From positions 23,071,501-23,135,500 of the forward strand of contig CANTUV010000032.1 in NCBI GenBank assembly GCA_947685225.1: a stretch of 64,000 bases of DNA. Direction: 5' to 3'. The DNA comes from Garcia nutans (taxonomy: Eukaryota > Streptophyta > Magnoliopsida > Malpighiales > Euphorbiaceae). Positions 23,822-36,624 of this stretch are shown here, in pieces (the stretch's first letter is position 1; the number at the start of each line of letters is the position of its first letter). Made by a program: the position numbers and the translations under genes. The notes beneath the pieces are model-generated. The model was not told where the DNA came from, did not search any database, and saw only the letters and a list, made by a program, of their open reading frames with translations.

Positions 23822-26721
23822 TGTAACACCCCATCTTAGCCTATGTTTATAGACCAAGATGGACTGTTAACTCATGGTGGTTGTGTCTTAATATTTTACT
23901 TAGCCAATTTTAAGTGCAAAATTTTAAAAAAAAAAATTTACATAACCTCCCCTAAAAATGGAGGTCCCAAGTGTCGCCAAAACTGATTCTTTAATTTTTT
24001 GAAAAATATTTTGTTTCACAATTCAACTCAAGCACACTCCCAATATATCCACCCTTATAACCTCAACTACAATCCTGCAAGAAGAATTCACACTTCTATA
24101 CTTGCATACATAAGTGCTAAACCCAAATAAGATTTATTAGATTACTAGTAGTGTACGTGTTCTAGCTTTTCATTATTATACATTTATTTGCTAGATCATA
24201 CAAGCTTATGTACATGCCATATTGCTACAATCAATCATATCCAAACTCCTACCCAAAGTAGTAGTCAAGGCCAGCTGCGCAGGACATGCTGAAATCTCGT
24301 CTCCTCGTTTAACCTACGAGTTTAGAGAGAAACTAAACTCGCTAAGCAATTGCTTAGTGGGTACTTAAATCATTGCAATAAATAAATAAAATGAAAGAAT
24401 GATTTGAACATACATTTATATACTTTATATAATTGAAAGGAATAAATACAAAACACAAAAGGTAAAAAGGCTTGACTGAATAATTTGAATTTAAATCATT
24501 TTTCTCGCTTTTATCATTTTGGTTGCTCTACTGGTTTAACAGAACTTCAGCGGATAAGGAAGGGTCATGATAAACATATCTCGTCATTATCATATTTCAT
24601 TATCTTTCATCATAATTCTTGCACATGTGCCAATGGCCATTATCATTGCATCATTGATCATGTCATTGCAATCATCGGCCTTCAGCCGGAATATCATATC
24701 ATATCATAAGCAGTACTGCAGTAATAGTATGATGCATCATACCCTTATCTCAAGGGTTCTGTCATAACCAAGTAGAGTGTCAACAATTCATTAATTAATT
24801 TGATCATGATATTCAATAAGCCATGATTTTTCCATAATGCATGTATTATCAGAATAGCTTGTCATAATGCCTTTCTAATCATTTCCAATTCTCCTTCATG
24901 TCATTTGATATGATTTAACATCAATCCATAACATAATATTCCAGTTTTAACACATTTAGAAAAATGACCAAATGAATAGTAGCGCGGTGCGTAAAATCGG
25001 CAACGCAATGGCGCGCAACAACTAAATAGTAAAATCTGTTTTTACTGCTGAAAATCAGTCAACTTTGGTAACAGTTTTGACTAAGTAAACAACCTTATTT
25101 TTGGATGAATTTTTGCAGGAAAACACTTTCATAAGTTAACTAAATGCATGTAAAATTTCGTCAAAAAATTCTTTCGTTTGCCCCTTCAACGGACTGCCCA
25201 AAATGAAAGCTGCAGAATGGTGCCCAAAAGGGACCATTCGGCCCAATTTTCCAAACTTGAGGGAAATTCATTTTTTTCTTGCAAAATTGATTTTTAGAAT
25301 CCTTTTGTGATACCATTGAAGGACTAAAGGTCCCTCTTCCAAAAATCAAACCAAAGAAGTGATTAAAAACTCATCAAAGTTTATGAATAATTGCATCAAT
25401 TTAGCTAGTTTGTTTTGTTTTCATTCTTTTCACAATCAATTGATTACACATGGTTCAAGAGCACTTTCCCACATATTTACCACACATAATAACTTCATTT
25501 CAAAACCATTTCAAAAATCCCATAATGCAAAATATGTGAATTAACTGAAAAGGCAATGATTTAAGTACCAAACCTTAATTCTTTTCACTTGTTTCTAGTT
25601 CTTTTATGTCTTCTTTGCTTCCTTCTCTCTCACTTCTTGATTTCCTATAATTTTCATAAAATCCATGTCAAGAACATAATAAAATTTAAGTGCTTCATGC
25701 CTTCTTTTGCTAACTAAACTACTAGTCATCCTTTTTATCCTTAATCTTATATGTGCAAATCACCTCTTTCACTTTTCTTCAACTTCTTAAATTTTCTATA
25801 ATCATCATATTTATTCTTTCATTTTTATCTTACAAATACTATAACCAATGAAAGAAATAGAACCATAGATGAATTTCCTTACCTCAAAATCTTATTCTCT
25901 ACCCAAGTTTGCAATCTCTCTCAATTCTCCAAATTTAGCTACTTGAAAAAAAACAATCTCTCTCTCTTTTCCCTTCCTCCTATTTTCGGCCAAGCAAGAG
26001 CAAAGAGAGTTCTTGGCTTTATTTTTGTGGTGTTCTCTCCTCCAAATGGCAGCCAAGAGAGGTTGATAGGTCATGGTGTAGATGTTGATTTCCCATTGGT
26101 ACACATATGTGAGAAAATGGCCAATTCTCATTGGTCCAAATGTCTCCTTCTTTAATTTATTTACAACCCAAGCCCTTGGACTTCATCTTAATTATATTTT
26201 GGCCCCTCAACCTCATTGTGCTGTAATTTTATGGTCTAAGGTGTGAAAAGACCAAAATACCCTCCGGCGGTTACTCGTTCGTAACTTTTAAACCGCGCAC
26301 TTTCGCCGAATGCTGTGGTACACTTTTTGACTCAGTTTTTCCTCTACTTTTCATTTTTGAGATCTTTTATTACTTTCGAGACACTTTTAAAAATGACCAT
26401 GATGCCCCTGGTCAAAATCCCCTATATCTTCCAAACCATGCTTTTTCGGGAAAAACCGTGTCGCACTGTTACTGTCCGATTTTTCTCTACTTTCCATTTC
26501 TGGAGTCTGTTATGTGCACTATTAAGGACCTCCGGAACAACTTTTGGTAATTACAGTCACCTCCCCAAAACTTTGTAATCTTTTCAAATAGGTCCTTTCA
26601 AATCTATAGAACTTCCCTTCACTTCGCGCTCTTGAGTAGCTTCTCGGGATGGTTCCTCTGACTGTACGCGGATGTACTGTACATAGATATACTGTACATA
26701 TGTATAAATTGGGTCGTGACA
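23822..26721 (-). mobile_element. Gypsy 5' LTR
   Basis: Partner of 15498-18396. Upstream LTR in the element's orientation. The short frames repeated in both LTRs are shadows with no homology. Confidence 0.96.
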
Positions 26722-29700
26722 GGCATCAACACTGGATGGCTCTACTCTAGAGAGAAGTCTCTTTATAGAGGAAGATACATGACATATAATGTAAAGTTTA
26801 ATACATAAATAAATCTAAAAAAAGAGACATCACCATTTTTAAAAATATATATATAATTAAATTTAAAAATTATAATTTTATAATTATTTCACACGTTAAT
26901 TATAAATAATTGATGGCTGACTGTTAATATAGTTGTTTATTATTTTTTTAATAATTAACTATAATAATTAATTTAAATTTTTAAATAAAAAAATAAACGA
27001 CAAATTTAATAAAATTAAGTAAAATTATAAAAAATTATAGTGTAAATATATTAATAATTTATATTTTGAGGCCAGCGTTGAAAGAATGTCTAATCCATCC
27101 GCTCAAAAAGACAAGCATTTATTAGAGTTGAAAACAAGCAGAAAGAGAAGTAAATGATTTCCAAGACAAAACAAAATATTACTAGTGCTTGGATTTGAGC
27201 GAACAGATGAGACATTGCCTTTGGTGAGAGACATCTCACAGTTTCTTCGGCTACAAAATTACAATTTTTTTTTTTGCAAAATTTTAATAAATAATATATA
27301 TATATATATACACTTGTGGTCAAGTTGTGAAACATAGGCTGGTTTTGTTATATATATATAGACTATCAAATATGGTGGAATGTATTCTACATAAAATTTA
27401 GTTTTTTTTTTTTTGAGTAAACATAAAATTCAGTTGATATAACAAGTCTGCTTTTTTTTTTTTTTTGAAGGTAAGTCTGCTTTTTTAATGTATTGAATTT
27501 GTGATTTTTTTTAATAAAGTTCAAAATAAAAAATTTTAGCTGTCTTTTTTATATTAATTTAAATGTAGGATATAATTTATTAATATTATCAATTTATTAA
27601 TAGATGATAGTTTCATATATTTTTATTTATTTTAATTTTAAAATTTTTTAAAATTTTATATATTTTTATTATATGAATTATTTTTAAAATAATTTTTAAA
27701 TTAATATAAAAATAAAATTTAATATTTATTTTTTTATTTTACATTGTTATACTTTTTATAATAAAATCGAATATAAATTAAATTTTATTATAAATTTTTT
27801 TTATTTAAAAATTTTATTTTTTTAATAAATATTTATCATTCTCAAATAAAAATTATCTATTTTTTTAGTGGTAATAAACGATGAATAAGCCAAGTGTTAA
27901 AAAAAAAAAAACTTATAGATAAAGTTTCCTCGAGTCTTTTCAGACCATCACATAATTATGCATGAGATTATAAAAAATATATATATATATAAAAAATTAA
28001 ATATATATATATATATATAATTATCGATCAATTTTTGGATGGATGATATTAAAGTTGTCATGGAAATAATAAAATTTTAAATTTAAATATTAATTTAATT
28101 TTAATTTATTAAGAAAAAAAATAAGTAATTATTGGAGGTGATTTTTTGAATTCCATTCCCGAGATTGGGACTTGAAACTTACTCCACAACTTTAGATCAA
28201 TTTGGGACGATCCTTTCTTGATTTTTTGCTTTTCCAATGAAAGGCTACCGTTTGACAGCGCTTTATTATTAAAAAAAATAAAATAAAATTTAAAAATTAA
28301 GTTATCAGTAGTTATCCGTTAAAGCAATAATATTTTTAATATTTTTAATATTTTTTTATTTTTAATTCTTAAATTTTTTTTATTTATAAATATAACTATA
28401 TTTACAATTAAATTCTATTAAAATTTTATTTCTTTCTCACTTTATTAAAAATCTACTTATGTTCAATTAAAATTTATTTACAATCAAATTAACCTATAAT
28501 CTCATTAAAAATAAATCCAAATGAATTCAATACTAAAATTTTCAATTCCTTTTATTTATTAAAAATTAATTTTCAATTAAAATAATTTAAAAATTTTCTA
28601 ATATTTTATATAATTAAAAATTAACTTAATAAAAATTAATAAATTAATTAAATAATTAATTTTAATAAATTATTGACATAACTAAATTATTATATTATTA
28701 CATCATAAAAGAAATTAGTAGTTAAAATTTAATTATTAAAAATGGAATAATAAATAATATAAATATAAAAAATTAAGATATATCAAAATGAGACTTGATT
28801 TAATATAGGATAAAATTTTACTTTTTTTAGAATACTATTAAAATTTTATATGCAGAATCAAGTCTCACTTTTTTTGTAATATCATTAAAATCTTATGTGT
28901 TATTAAAATGAGTCTCAATTTATGAGAAACTACATATCTAGGTTTTATTTTACTATATTAATATTCCACTTTAGTATATTTAACCAATGGTGGGTAGACT
29001 GGAGTATATAAGATTGGAGTACAGGTAAAACTAGATTTCAATGAGCACGAAGAGGAGAATGGTTTGATTGCGGTGGATATCAACTATGTAGATCTTCGGA
29101 CGGAATCACATAGGGTCAATGAGGTCGGCTAGCCCCTCCCCTAACCCTTTAATATATATATATATATATATATAATTTTAAATATATAATTTTTTTATTA
29201 TATATTATATATAATTTTATAAAATAATATTATATATATAATTAATAATTTATATTCATTTAATATATCTTAAAATTATATAAAATTAAAATTACATATA
29301 TATAAAATTATACCCTTTTTATAAAATTATATATTTTTAATATATTCTTTTCAATTATAAATATATATAATAATATTTATTAATATTTTTTTAAATATTA
29401 ATTTTTAATAAAATTTTATAAATAAATTATCAGATTTAAGAATTAAATAAAAATATATGTAATAAATTTAATAAAATTTTAAAATTTAATAAATAATAAA
29501 AAAATTTAATAGTAATTTATAATAAAAAATTTAAAATTTTATTATAATATTAAATATTTAGTTTTATCTTTAATTATTCTGTAAGACCATTTTACTCAGT
29601 TTTTGATAAAAAAATTATTCCCTTTTACTTGATTTTTGGTTTCGCCACTTACTCGATGATATATATCTAGTAAGGGGCTTCCTAACATATCGAGATATCA

Positions 29701-29886
29701 GTGTTTAGGCCATTAAAATACCCTAGCTTCAATTTAGAGGGCAGTCAAAAGCGTACGCATTAAAGATTTGGAGCCAAGTTATTACATGAAAAAGGAGGGA
29801 AAAAAAACTTAAAACCATCAATAATCCAAAAAAAATTATCGCTTAAGCAATTTATCAAGGACCTACCAATTGAAAATTTTAATTTT
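26722..29886. other. AT-rich spacer
   Basis: No gene is supported. A minus-strand frame at 27090-27335 (81 codons, hydrophobic end) has no recognised homology. Several (TA)n and A/T runs occur. From about 29440 the sequence joins segmental duplication copy B. A short less AT-rich patch at 29030-29140 is not identified. Confidence 0.6.
26761..26767 (-). promoter_or_regulatory. Possible TATA box of the disrupted small ORF
   Basis: TATAAAG on the minus strand, about 35 bp upstream of the right-hand copy of the ATGCC target duplication. It would have served the ORF at 15309-15497 before the gypsy insertion. Speculative. Confidence 0.25.
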
Positions 29887-29904
29887 TAATTAACTTATCA
29901 GGAT

Positions 29905-31234
29905 GCCTGGAGGAAGAGTATCCTCCATATATAAAAATAAGGGAGACATTCAATGCTGTACAAATTATCGGGGTATCAAACTTATGAGCCATACTATGAA
30001 GTTATGGGAAATGATTATTGAACACAGATTGAGGAAGCTTACAAGAGTTTCGGAAAATCAGTTTGGGTTTATGCCAGGGAGATCTACCATGGAGGCTATT
30101 TCTCTTCTAAGAAGACTAATGGAATTGTATCAAGAGAAGAAGAAAGATCTCTACATGATATTTATTGACTTGGAGAAAGCCTATGATAGAGTACCAAGAG
30201 AAGTGTTATGGTGGGTTTTGAAGAGGAAAGGAGTCAGCGGCAAATATATCAACATCATTAAGGACATATATGAGAATGCATCCACTAGTGTGAAAACACC
30301 TGGTGGAGACACTGAGGCTTTCCCCATTACTATCGGATTGCATCAAGGTTCAGCCATGAGTCCATATTTATTTACCCTGGTTATGGACGAGCTAACCAGA
30401 AGCATACAAGACGATGTTTCTTGGTATATGTTGTTTGCTGATGACATTATTTTAATTGATGAGACTAGTGCTGGTGTAAACCGTAAGTTGGAAGTGTGGA
30501 GAAAAATCCTCGAGGACAAGGGTTTTAAGTTAAGTAAGAGTAAAACGAAATATATGCACTGTGAGTTCAGTCTAAGGAAGAAGCAGAAACATGAGGTTAA
30601 GTTGGATGGAGTTTTGGTTCCTAAAACCAAGCAGTTCAAATATTTGGATTCGATGTTCCAGAATGATGGCCGTATAGATGAAGATGTGGCTCACATAATA
30701 CAAGTAGGGTGGTTGAAGTGGAAGGGTGCGACTGGGGCTCTATGTGATAAGAAAATACCTCTGAAAGTAAAAGGTAAATTTTATAGGATGGTTGTTAGAC
30801 CTGCGATGCTCTATGATAGTGAGTGTTGGGCACCAACGAGACAACATTTGCATAAGATGAGTGTGGCAGAAATGAGGATGCTAAGATGGATGTGTGGACA
30901 TACTAGACTGGACAAAATTAAGAATGTTCATATTCGACAAAAAGTCCAAGTAGCGGATGTCGGAGATAAGGTGAGGGAAGGAAGACTTAGATGGTATGGG
31001 CATGTTTTAAGAAGACCTCCTAATGCTGCGGTTCGTAAGTATGAGAATTTATTGATTGAGGGGGCTAGAGGTCGTGGAAGACCTAGAACTGTGTGGAATG
31101 AGGTGATAGCAAGAGACTTACGTGCCTTAGATCTTGATGCGGATTTGATTAATGACAGACTTAAAAATTCATGTCTTGAAATGGGCCTAAGGCTGGAGTA
31201 TCTTTTTTGGTGTCTTTTGAGCTTATTTTGTTGA
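29905..31234 (+). CDS. LINE reverse transcriptase, partial but open
   Basis: 443 codons with no stop. The first ATG (29903-29905) is partly made by the target duplication, so it is not the native start. The native start was lost with the 5' part. Motifs in order are NYRGIKLMSHTMKLWE, QFGFMPGRSTMEAI, FIDLEKAYDRVPREVLW (first catalytic Asp), GLHQGSAMSPYLFTLVMDEL and YMLFADDIILI (catalytic Asp pair). After the RT are the thumb and the C-terminal MLRWMCGHTRLDKI, RLRWYGHVLRRP and GRGRPRTVW segments, typical of RTE-clade elements. The endonuclease domain is missing, so it could not nick target DNA on its own. Confidence 0.93.
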
Positions 31235-31290
31235 GAATCCATACAGCCGACCCCAACTTATTTGGGACTAAGGCTTAGTTGTTGTTGTTG
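29905..31290 (+). mobile_element. RTE-like LINE, 5' truncated
   Basis: Bounded by an exact 18-bp TSD, TAATTAACTTATCAGGAT, at 29887-29904 and 31291-31308. The 3' end is a GTT/TTG microsatellite-like tail (about 31277-31290) rather than poly(A), as in plant RTE-type LINEs. Only the C-terminal half of the ORF is present, the usual 5' truncation of target-primed reverse transcription. The coding part is undamaged, so the insertion is young. Confidence 0.93.
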
Positions 31291-31308
31291 TAATTAACTT
31301 ATCAGGAT

Positions 31309-34284
31309 AAATTTTTTGAGAAAAAATTAAAAAACTAAAAAAAAAAAGTATTTATAGAGCTAAGAGGACAACTTATCCCCTCAACTCAGTTTTTTTTTTT
31401 AATTTTTTATTGAGTTGAGGGAATACTTAATTTAAAAATTGAAAAATATATAATAGAGCTAAACGGATTTGCCCCCTCAACTCTGCAATGATTCCCGGCA
31501 TACATTTGAAAAACATTAAAAATTTATAAAATGGAAACTATAAGTTTTGGTTTAAAAAATTAAAAAAATATATAAATATAAATTGAAACTCTTATTATTA
31601 AGTAAAATAATAATAAAATAAAGTAAGTTTAAAAAAATTAAAATAATAATCTGAGTCATTAACTTTTAAATATGCTTCATAAAATTGAAGTATTGTTGAT
31701 AAAAATTAAAAGCATATATATATCATGAATTAAAATATTTCAGTTGTTTGGTATTAACAAGTTTTATATTTATAATTAAATTTGTAGGCCTAGCTAATAA
31801 TTATTTTAATAATTTGTGCAATATAATTATTAATAACTATCAATGAGAAATTGGAAGCACAATTCTTTTATCTCATGCATTGTTAGGAAGTAGAAAACGA
31901 AAGACAATTTTTCAAATTTTTGTAATGTTCTTTCTACTCATGATTTTCTCCTAATTGAAATTACTTTCAATATCGTAATTATACATTAATTACTTTGTAT
32001 AACTAATAATTAAATATTTATTTTTAATTAAATTAAATTAATTATTTTATTAATAAATATTAATTAACTTATTATATATATTTACTTGGCTTTTTCACAA
32101 TTATTTTATTATTATAATATATAAAGTGCAAATATTATTTTATGAATTATACTTACAATTTAATAATTATTAAGTATTTTTTGGGTTCTAATTTTAAAAT
32201 ATAATATAATTAGTAATTATCACTAAAATATAAACATGTTGCTATAAATTATCAAATCAAACACTACAAATTCAATAATTTTCAAATTCAATCCTGACAA
32301 CCTCCAATCATCAATATCAAATCATAATTTTAAATTTTATATTTTATTACAAATTACTAAATTAATAAAATATATATTATCATTTATACACAATACTGTT
32401 TTTTATTACTGTGCAATAAAAAATAAAAAATAATTAAATTCATATTTGTTAGAGAGATATTTATATTTAGATTATATTTTAATATGTTATTAATTATTTT
32501 TTTAACTGTCTAAATATATAACTAATTATATTTAAGGCGTAGGTTATATGTTAAGACTCTTTATCTTTTTCTTAAAAAGGTATATTATAGTATTCGAACT
32601 TCCACTCTCATCCATTTACTTAATCATATTTAGCCAACTAAGCTACCATATTAGATGTCAATGTGCTACCAGTCATTTAATATAAAAATTGAGATAATAG
32701 TTCTTAAATGATAGGACTAATAGTAAAATAAATAAATAAAATATGCTAATATATATAAAAGATAAATATTTTAATATAATTTAATAATTATGATTACTTA
32801 ATAAAAAATAAAAAATTTAAATTTAATCAAATTGTAGTATTATTTTATTTTCAAGACAAAAAAAATGTAATACTAATTTCTACCAATTAAAATATATGTT
32901 TAATAAATAGTATTATTAAAATTAATTAGGATAAAAATTTAAAACTGTTTAGCTATTATATAATATACGGCATAATTTTTAAATAATTTTTTATATTATT
33001 CAATTTTATTATTATCTTATGATATAATTTTATATAAAATTTATTAATTAAATTATTATTTATTATGTGATATAAAAATTATTTTTTATATTGTTTGATT
33101 TATTTATAACTTATTAAATTAATATATTTGAATATTGAACAAATTAATTAATTATCACTCTAATGAATGAGTTTACTTGCGAGTTAAGCTTATAAGTTTT
33201 TTAGATGAGTTAGTTAATGAGTTTGATAAGTTGAGTATATCTTAATTTAATCAATTCATTTAATAAATCAATATTTTAAACTTAATTTATTTTTAAACGA
33301 AATTGAATTTAAACAAGGTTTTAACGGACTACTAAAGCTCAAATCAAACTTGAGTCATTTTGAATCCTAATATTGACTATATTTATTCTCTTCTACTCTC
33401 TTTGTATTATTGTGCATTTTATTATATAGCTTATACCGTTGGGTAAAAATTTTAAAATTCTATTCACCTCATTAATATTTTGCCATATCATGTTGAATAT
33501 ATAAACGGTGTTTCTTTTCATTTTAATGTAACTAATTTTAGTTATTCTAATTTCAAATTTTATGATTCAATAATTTCTCGAAGTATTTTTTTTAAATTAC
33601 CTTTTCATTTAAAAATTATTAATTGTAACTTTAAAGAACCATATGTATTTATAATATCAAGAGTCATTTACCACTGAATAAAAACCACTTTTTTTTTCAA
33701 AGTGAATAAAAACCTCTTAATTTCTTTGTTTTTATTCATATATATGATCAGTGATCATGGTCAGTTGTTTAATTAGCAAGGGGATCTAGGCTATTGACAA
33801 GTTATCCATGGAGCAAATAATATTTAGTCGGTATTTTTCGTATAATTATATGTATTTTATATTTATTGGACCAAAATTAATTTTGTTTGTATTGAATCGG
33901 TCTATTAAAAATTAAATATTTTTAGTAAGTGATAACTCTATTCATAAGGATCGAATTTGCGATCTCTTATTTAAGAAATTATGAAAATATTAATTTATTC
34001 ACACTAATTATTTATTAATATATTTAGTTGGTGTTTTATATTCATTCACAAGTATCAATTAGTTAATGATACTGAAAATTTTTTAAAATGAAAAAAAAAA
34101 AGTTTAGAATATTTCCATGGATGCAAAAGAAACAGTTCATTACTTCATGGTTCATACGAATTTTGTAGTGACCCTTTCGACCTAGGATATGGAGCGTTGA
34201 CTGTTTTTTTTTTATACAGTGAATAGATATTTTTTGAATTTTACAAATTCTTAAATGCACTAAAAATTACTCAAATTGCAAATC
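31309..34284. repeat. Segmental duplication, copy B (AT-rich spacer)
   Basis: No gene. 31788-33110 matches 6620-7770, and 34060-34200 matches 7795-7890. The intervening 0.95 kb is absent from copy A. A short ORF at 33480-33677 has no homology. Confidence 0.75.
31378..31421. repeat. Inverted repeat (hairpin)
   Basis: Arms CCCTCAACTCA and TGAGTTGAGGG, 11 bp each and perfect, with a 22-base T-rich loop. Confidence 0.8.
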
Positions 34285-34294
34285 TCAAAAGGTG

Positions 34295-34468
34295 AAAAAA
34301 TTATACAATAAAACTGTTGTATATGGCATAATAAATAAATAGAATTGAGACACATATTATTTAAATAAATAATTTATTTGTTTAAATGATTTTAAAAGTG
34401 ATATGTGTCTAAATTCTATTTATTTATTATGCCAACTGTATATACAATGATTTTATTGTATAATTATT
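34295..34468. mobile_element. Mutator-like MITE (foldback), 174 bp
   Basis: Flanked by TCAAAAGGTG at 34285-34294 and 34469-34478, an exact 10-bp TSD close to the 9-11 bp range of Mutator-like elements. Terminal inverted repeats begin near TTATACAATAAAA and continue as a near palindrome, with arms over 60 bp. The orthologous place in duplication copy A (about 14980-14990) has a single copy of the target and no element. Confidence 0.85.
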
Positions 34469-34478
34469 TCAAAAGGTG

Positions 34479-34794
34479 GCCGTGTCATTATTCGGAAAAA
34501 TTTTTTCTAGGCTTACCTTCTATGTCCCGCTCTTCAATGCTTTGATACAATTGACAAACGTCCATTGCCGTTTGTATCATTCGCCAAACCATAACAAAAC
34601 TCTAAAAGGAAAAGCTGCCAGCCAGATAAATGACCCTTTTGTCACCTAGTCTTCGATACATCATCGACCAAGGCCATTAGTTTCCTTTCCTTCTCTACAA
34701 GGGTTCAATTTCTCAACCCTCTTTCTATTTCATCTTCAAAGTACAAATCATTAGATCAGTTGATTTCAAGTTAGATCATCTCTGCAAGATTCAA
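34479..34794 (+). promoter_or_regulatory. Upstream region and 5' leader of the UGT pseudogene
   Basis: Shared with copy A (14990-15290) at high identity, much higher than the rest of the duplication. No clear TATA box was found. The ATG follows at 34795. Confidence 0.5.
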
Positions 34795-36624
34795 ATGGAC
34801 AGTGAAAAAACAAATGATCAGATTCATATTTTCTTCTTTCCATTTATGTCTCATGGCCACACCATTCCACTCATAGGTATGGCCAAGCTATTTGCTGCGA
34901 AAGGTCTAAAGATAAGTGTAATCACAACGCCTGTGAACGCTCCAGCTTTATCTAAATCAATAGAGAGAAGCAAACTTTTGGGTCAGAAAATTGACATTCT
35001 AATCATCAAATTCGCTTGTCTCGAGGCTGGATTGCCTGAAGGATGTGAGCATTTTGACTTGGTTTCAACAGAAATGAGACCAAATTTCATCAAGGCCACA
35101 GCCTACTTGCACAACCACTCGAACAACTCTTGAAAGAATATCGGCCGCCTGATTGTCTAGTTGCAGACGCTTCCTTTCCATGGTCTATTGAAGTTGCAGC
35201 TAAGTATGGAATTCCAGCAGTTGTTTTTGGTGGAATTTCTTTCTTCTCTACATGCATATCACAGTGTATGAGATGGTATCAGCCTTATAAACAGGCATCA
35301 TCCGATTCTGATCCTTTTGTTATAACCAATTTTCCGAGCGAGATCATGCTTACAAGAAAGCAACTGCCAGTATTTGTTCGTGAAGAAAACGGGTTCTCTG
35401 AGTTTTACAGGAAAGTGAAAGAAGCAGAGATTAAAAGCTATGGAGTTCTTGTTAATAGCTTCTATGATCTCGAACCCATTTATGCCGACCATTTGAGAAA
35501 ATTCTTTAGAGCAAGGGCTTGGCACATTGGACCCGTTTCACTATGGAACGTCGACATGCAACAACTTATAGAGAGGGGACAAGAAGCCTCCACAAATGAA
35601 ACTGAATGCCTAAAATGACTCGACTTAAGGCAACCTCACTCTGTTATTTCTATATACTTTAGAAGTGTTGCAAAGTTGGTTGATTCACAGCTTTTTGATA
35701 TCGTAATGGGTCTTGAAGATTTACGGCTGCAATTCATCTGGGTAGTGAATAAAAGCAAGAACAATGAAGATGATAATGATGTTTGGTTGCCCGAAGGATT
35801 TGAGGAAAGAATGGTAGGAAAAGGACTAATAATAAGAGGATGGGCACCGCAAGTGTTGATTCTTGAATATGAAGCAGTTGGAGCAGAGGCGAAACCAGAA
35901 CACTAGCGAAGGGGATAAAATTTTCAAGAAAAAAAAAACATATGAATTGATATTTATTTTTATTTTTATATTAAAAAATTAATATAAATAATTAGTATTA
36001 ATATTTGTATTCAATTTTATTTTATATTAAATAATAAACTATTAAAATTTTTATTATTTTTATTTCAATATCTAAATTTTATTTTCAAAAATTACATAAT
36101 ATATATTATTTTTTAAATAATATTTATATATATTTTGAGATATTTTTAAAAAAATATTTAAACTAATTATTTAAACTAAATATTATAAATTATGTATGTA
36201 TATAGGAATCAAGAGGGCCATAGACCCCATGCTCCCCCCCCTCCCCGGCAGTTCCGCCCATGAGTTGGAGGATTTATGACTCATTGTGGATGCAATTCAA
36301 CACCTGAAGCAATCACTGTTCGATTGCCAATGGTTACTTGGCCAATTATGGCTGACCAATTCTATAATGAAAAGTTGGTAACTGAGGTTCTAGGAATTGG
36401 AGTTAGTGTGGGGGCACAAAAATGGGAAAGAACGGTAGGAGATAATCTGAAGACAGAAGCCATAAAGAAGGCAGTTGCTAGTGTTATGATTGGTAAAGAA
36501 GCAGAGGAAATGAGATGCAGAGCAATGAAGCTTGGGGAAATGGCAAGGAAAGCTATTGAAGAATGTCTCTTCTTATTGTGATTTAAATTCCTTTATTGAG
36601 GAATTTAGGAGTAAGAAGATCTAG
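34795..36624 (+). pseudogene. UDP-glycosyltransferase (UGT73-like) pseudogene
   Basis: A family-1 plant glycosyltransferase, which would move sugar from UDP-glucose to a small molecule in the cytosol. Start MDSEKTNDQIHIFFFPFMSHGH; the His at residue 22 is the catalytic base position. A frameshift near 35115 moves to the frame with LVADASFPW. ETECLK ends at a TGA (35616-35618) where Trp is expected, and the frame goes on to the PSPG box. It starts WAPQVLILEYEAVG and is cut at 35883 by a 379-bp MITE, then resumes as GFMTHCGCNS (Cys for the usual Trp), ending near ADQF. A last frameshift near 36560 leads to SSYCDLNSFIEEFR and a stop at 36622-36624. At least four lesions make it non-functional. 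The substrate is unknown; the UGT73 label rests on overall wording. Confidence 0.9.
35884..36262. mobile_element. hAT-type MITE in the UGT PSPG box
   Basis: 379 bp flanked by AGTTGGAG at 35876-35883 and 36263-36270, an exact 8-bp TSD. Termini are CAGAGGCGAAACCAG and, inverted, CATGGGCGGAACTGC, an imperfect terminal repeat of the GGCG-AAC kind seen in plant hAT elements. The core is AT-rich without coding sequence. Removing it and one TSD restores an uninterrupted PSPG reading frame. Confidence 0.92.

Larger units (their letters stand above)
15498..26721 (-). mobile_element. Ty3-gypsy retrotransposon, Tekay/Del-like, young insertion with dead coding region
   Basis: 11,224 bp bounded by GGCAT at 15493-15497 and 26722-26726, an exact TSD. 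LTRs are 15498-18396 (2899 bp) and 23822-26721 (2900 bp). I count about 14 substitutions and one indel between them, roughly 0.5%. PBS, PPT, gag, protease/RT and integrase remnants all read on the minus strand. The internal 5.4 kb is full of stops and frameshifts. The gag and zinc-knuckle pattern and the wording of the RT resemble the Tekay (Del) chromovirus group. I did not find a chromodomain. Confidence 0.96.

Noticed and set aside
27090..27335. Minus-strand 81-codon ORF as a gene
   Set aside because: No homology, AT-rich, includes a (TA)n-derived YIYIYY run, and no promoter or exon signal is evident.
30343..31242. Antisense ORFs across the LINE
   Set aside because: Shadows of the open RT frame, with no homology of their own.
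35130..36581. Functional UGT made of several exons
   Set aside because: The breaks lack consistent splice sites. One is an MITE with TSD and another is a single Trp-to-stop change.
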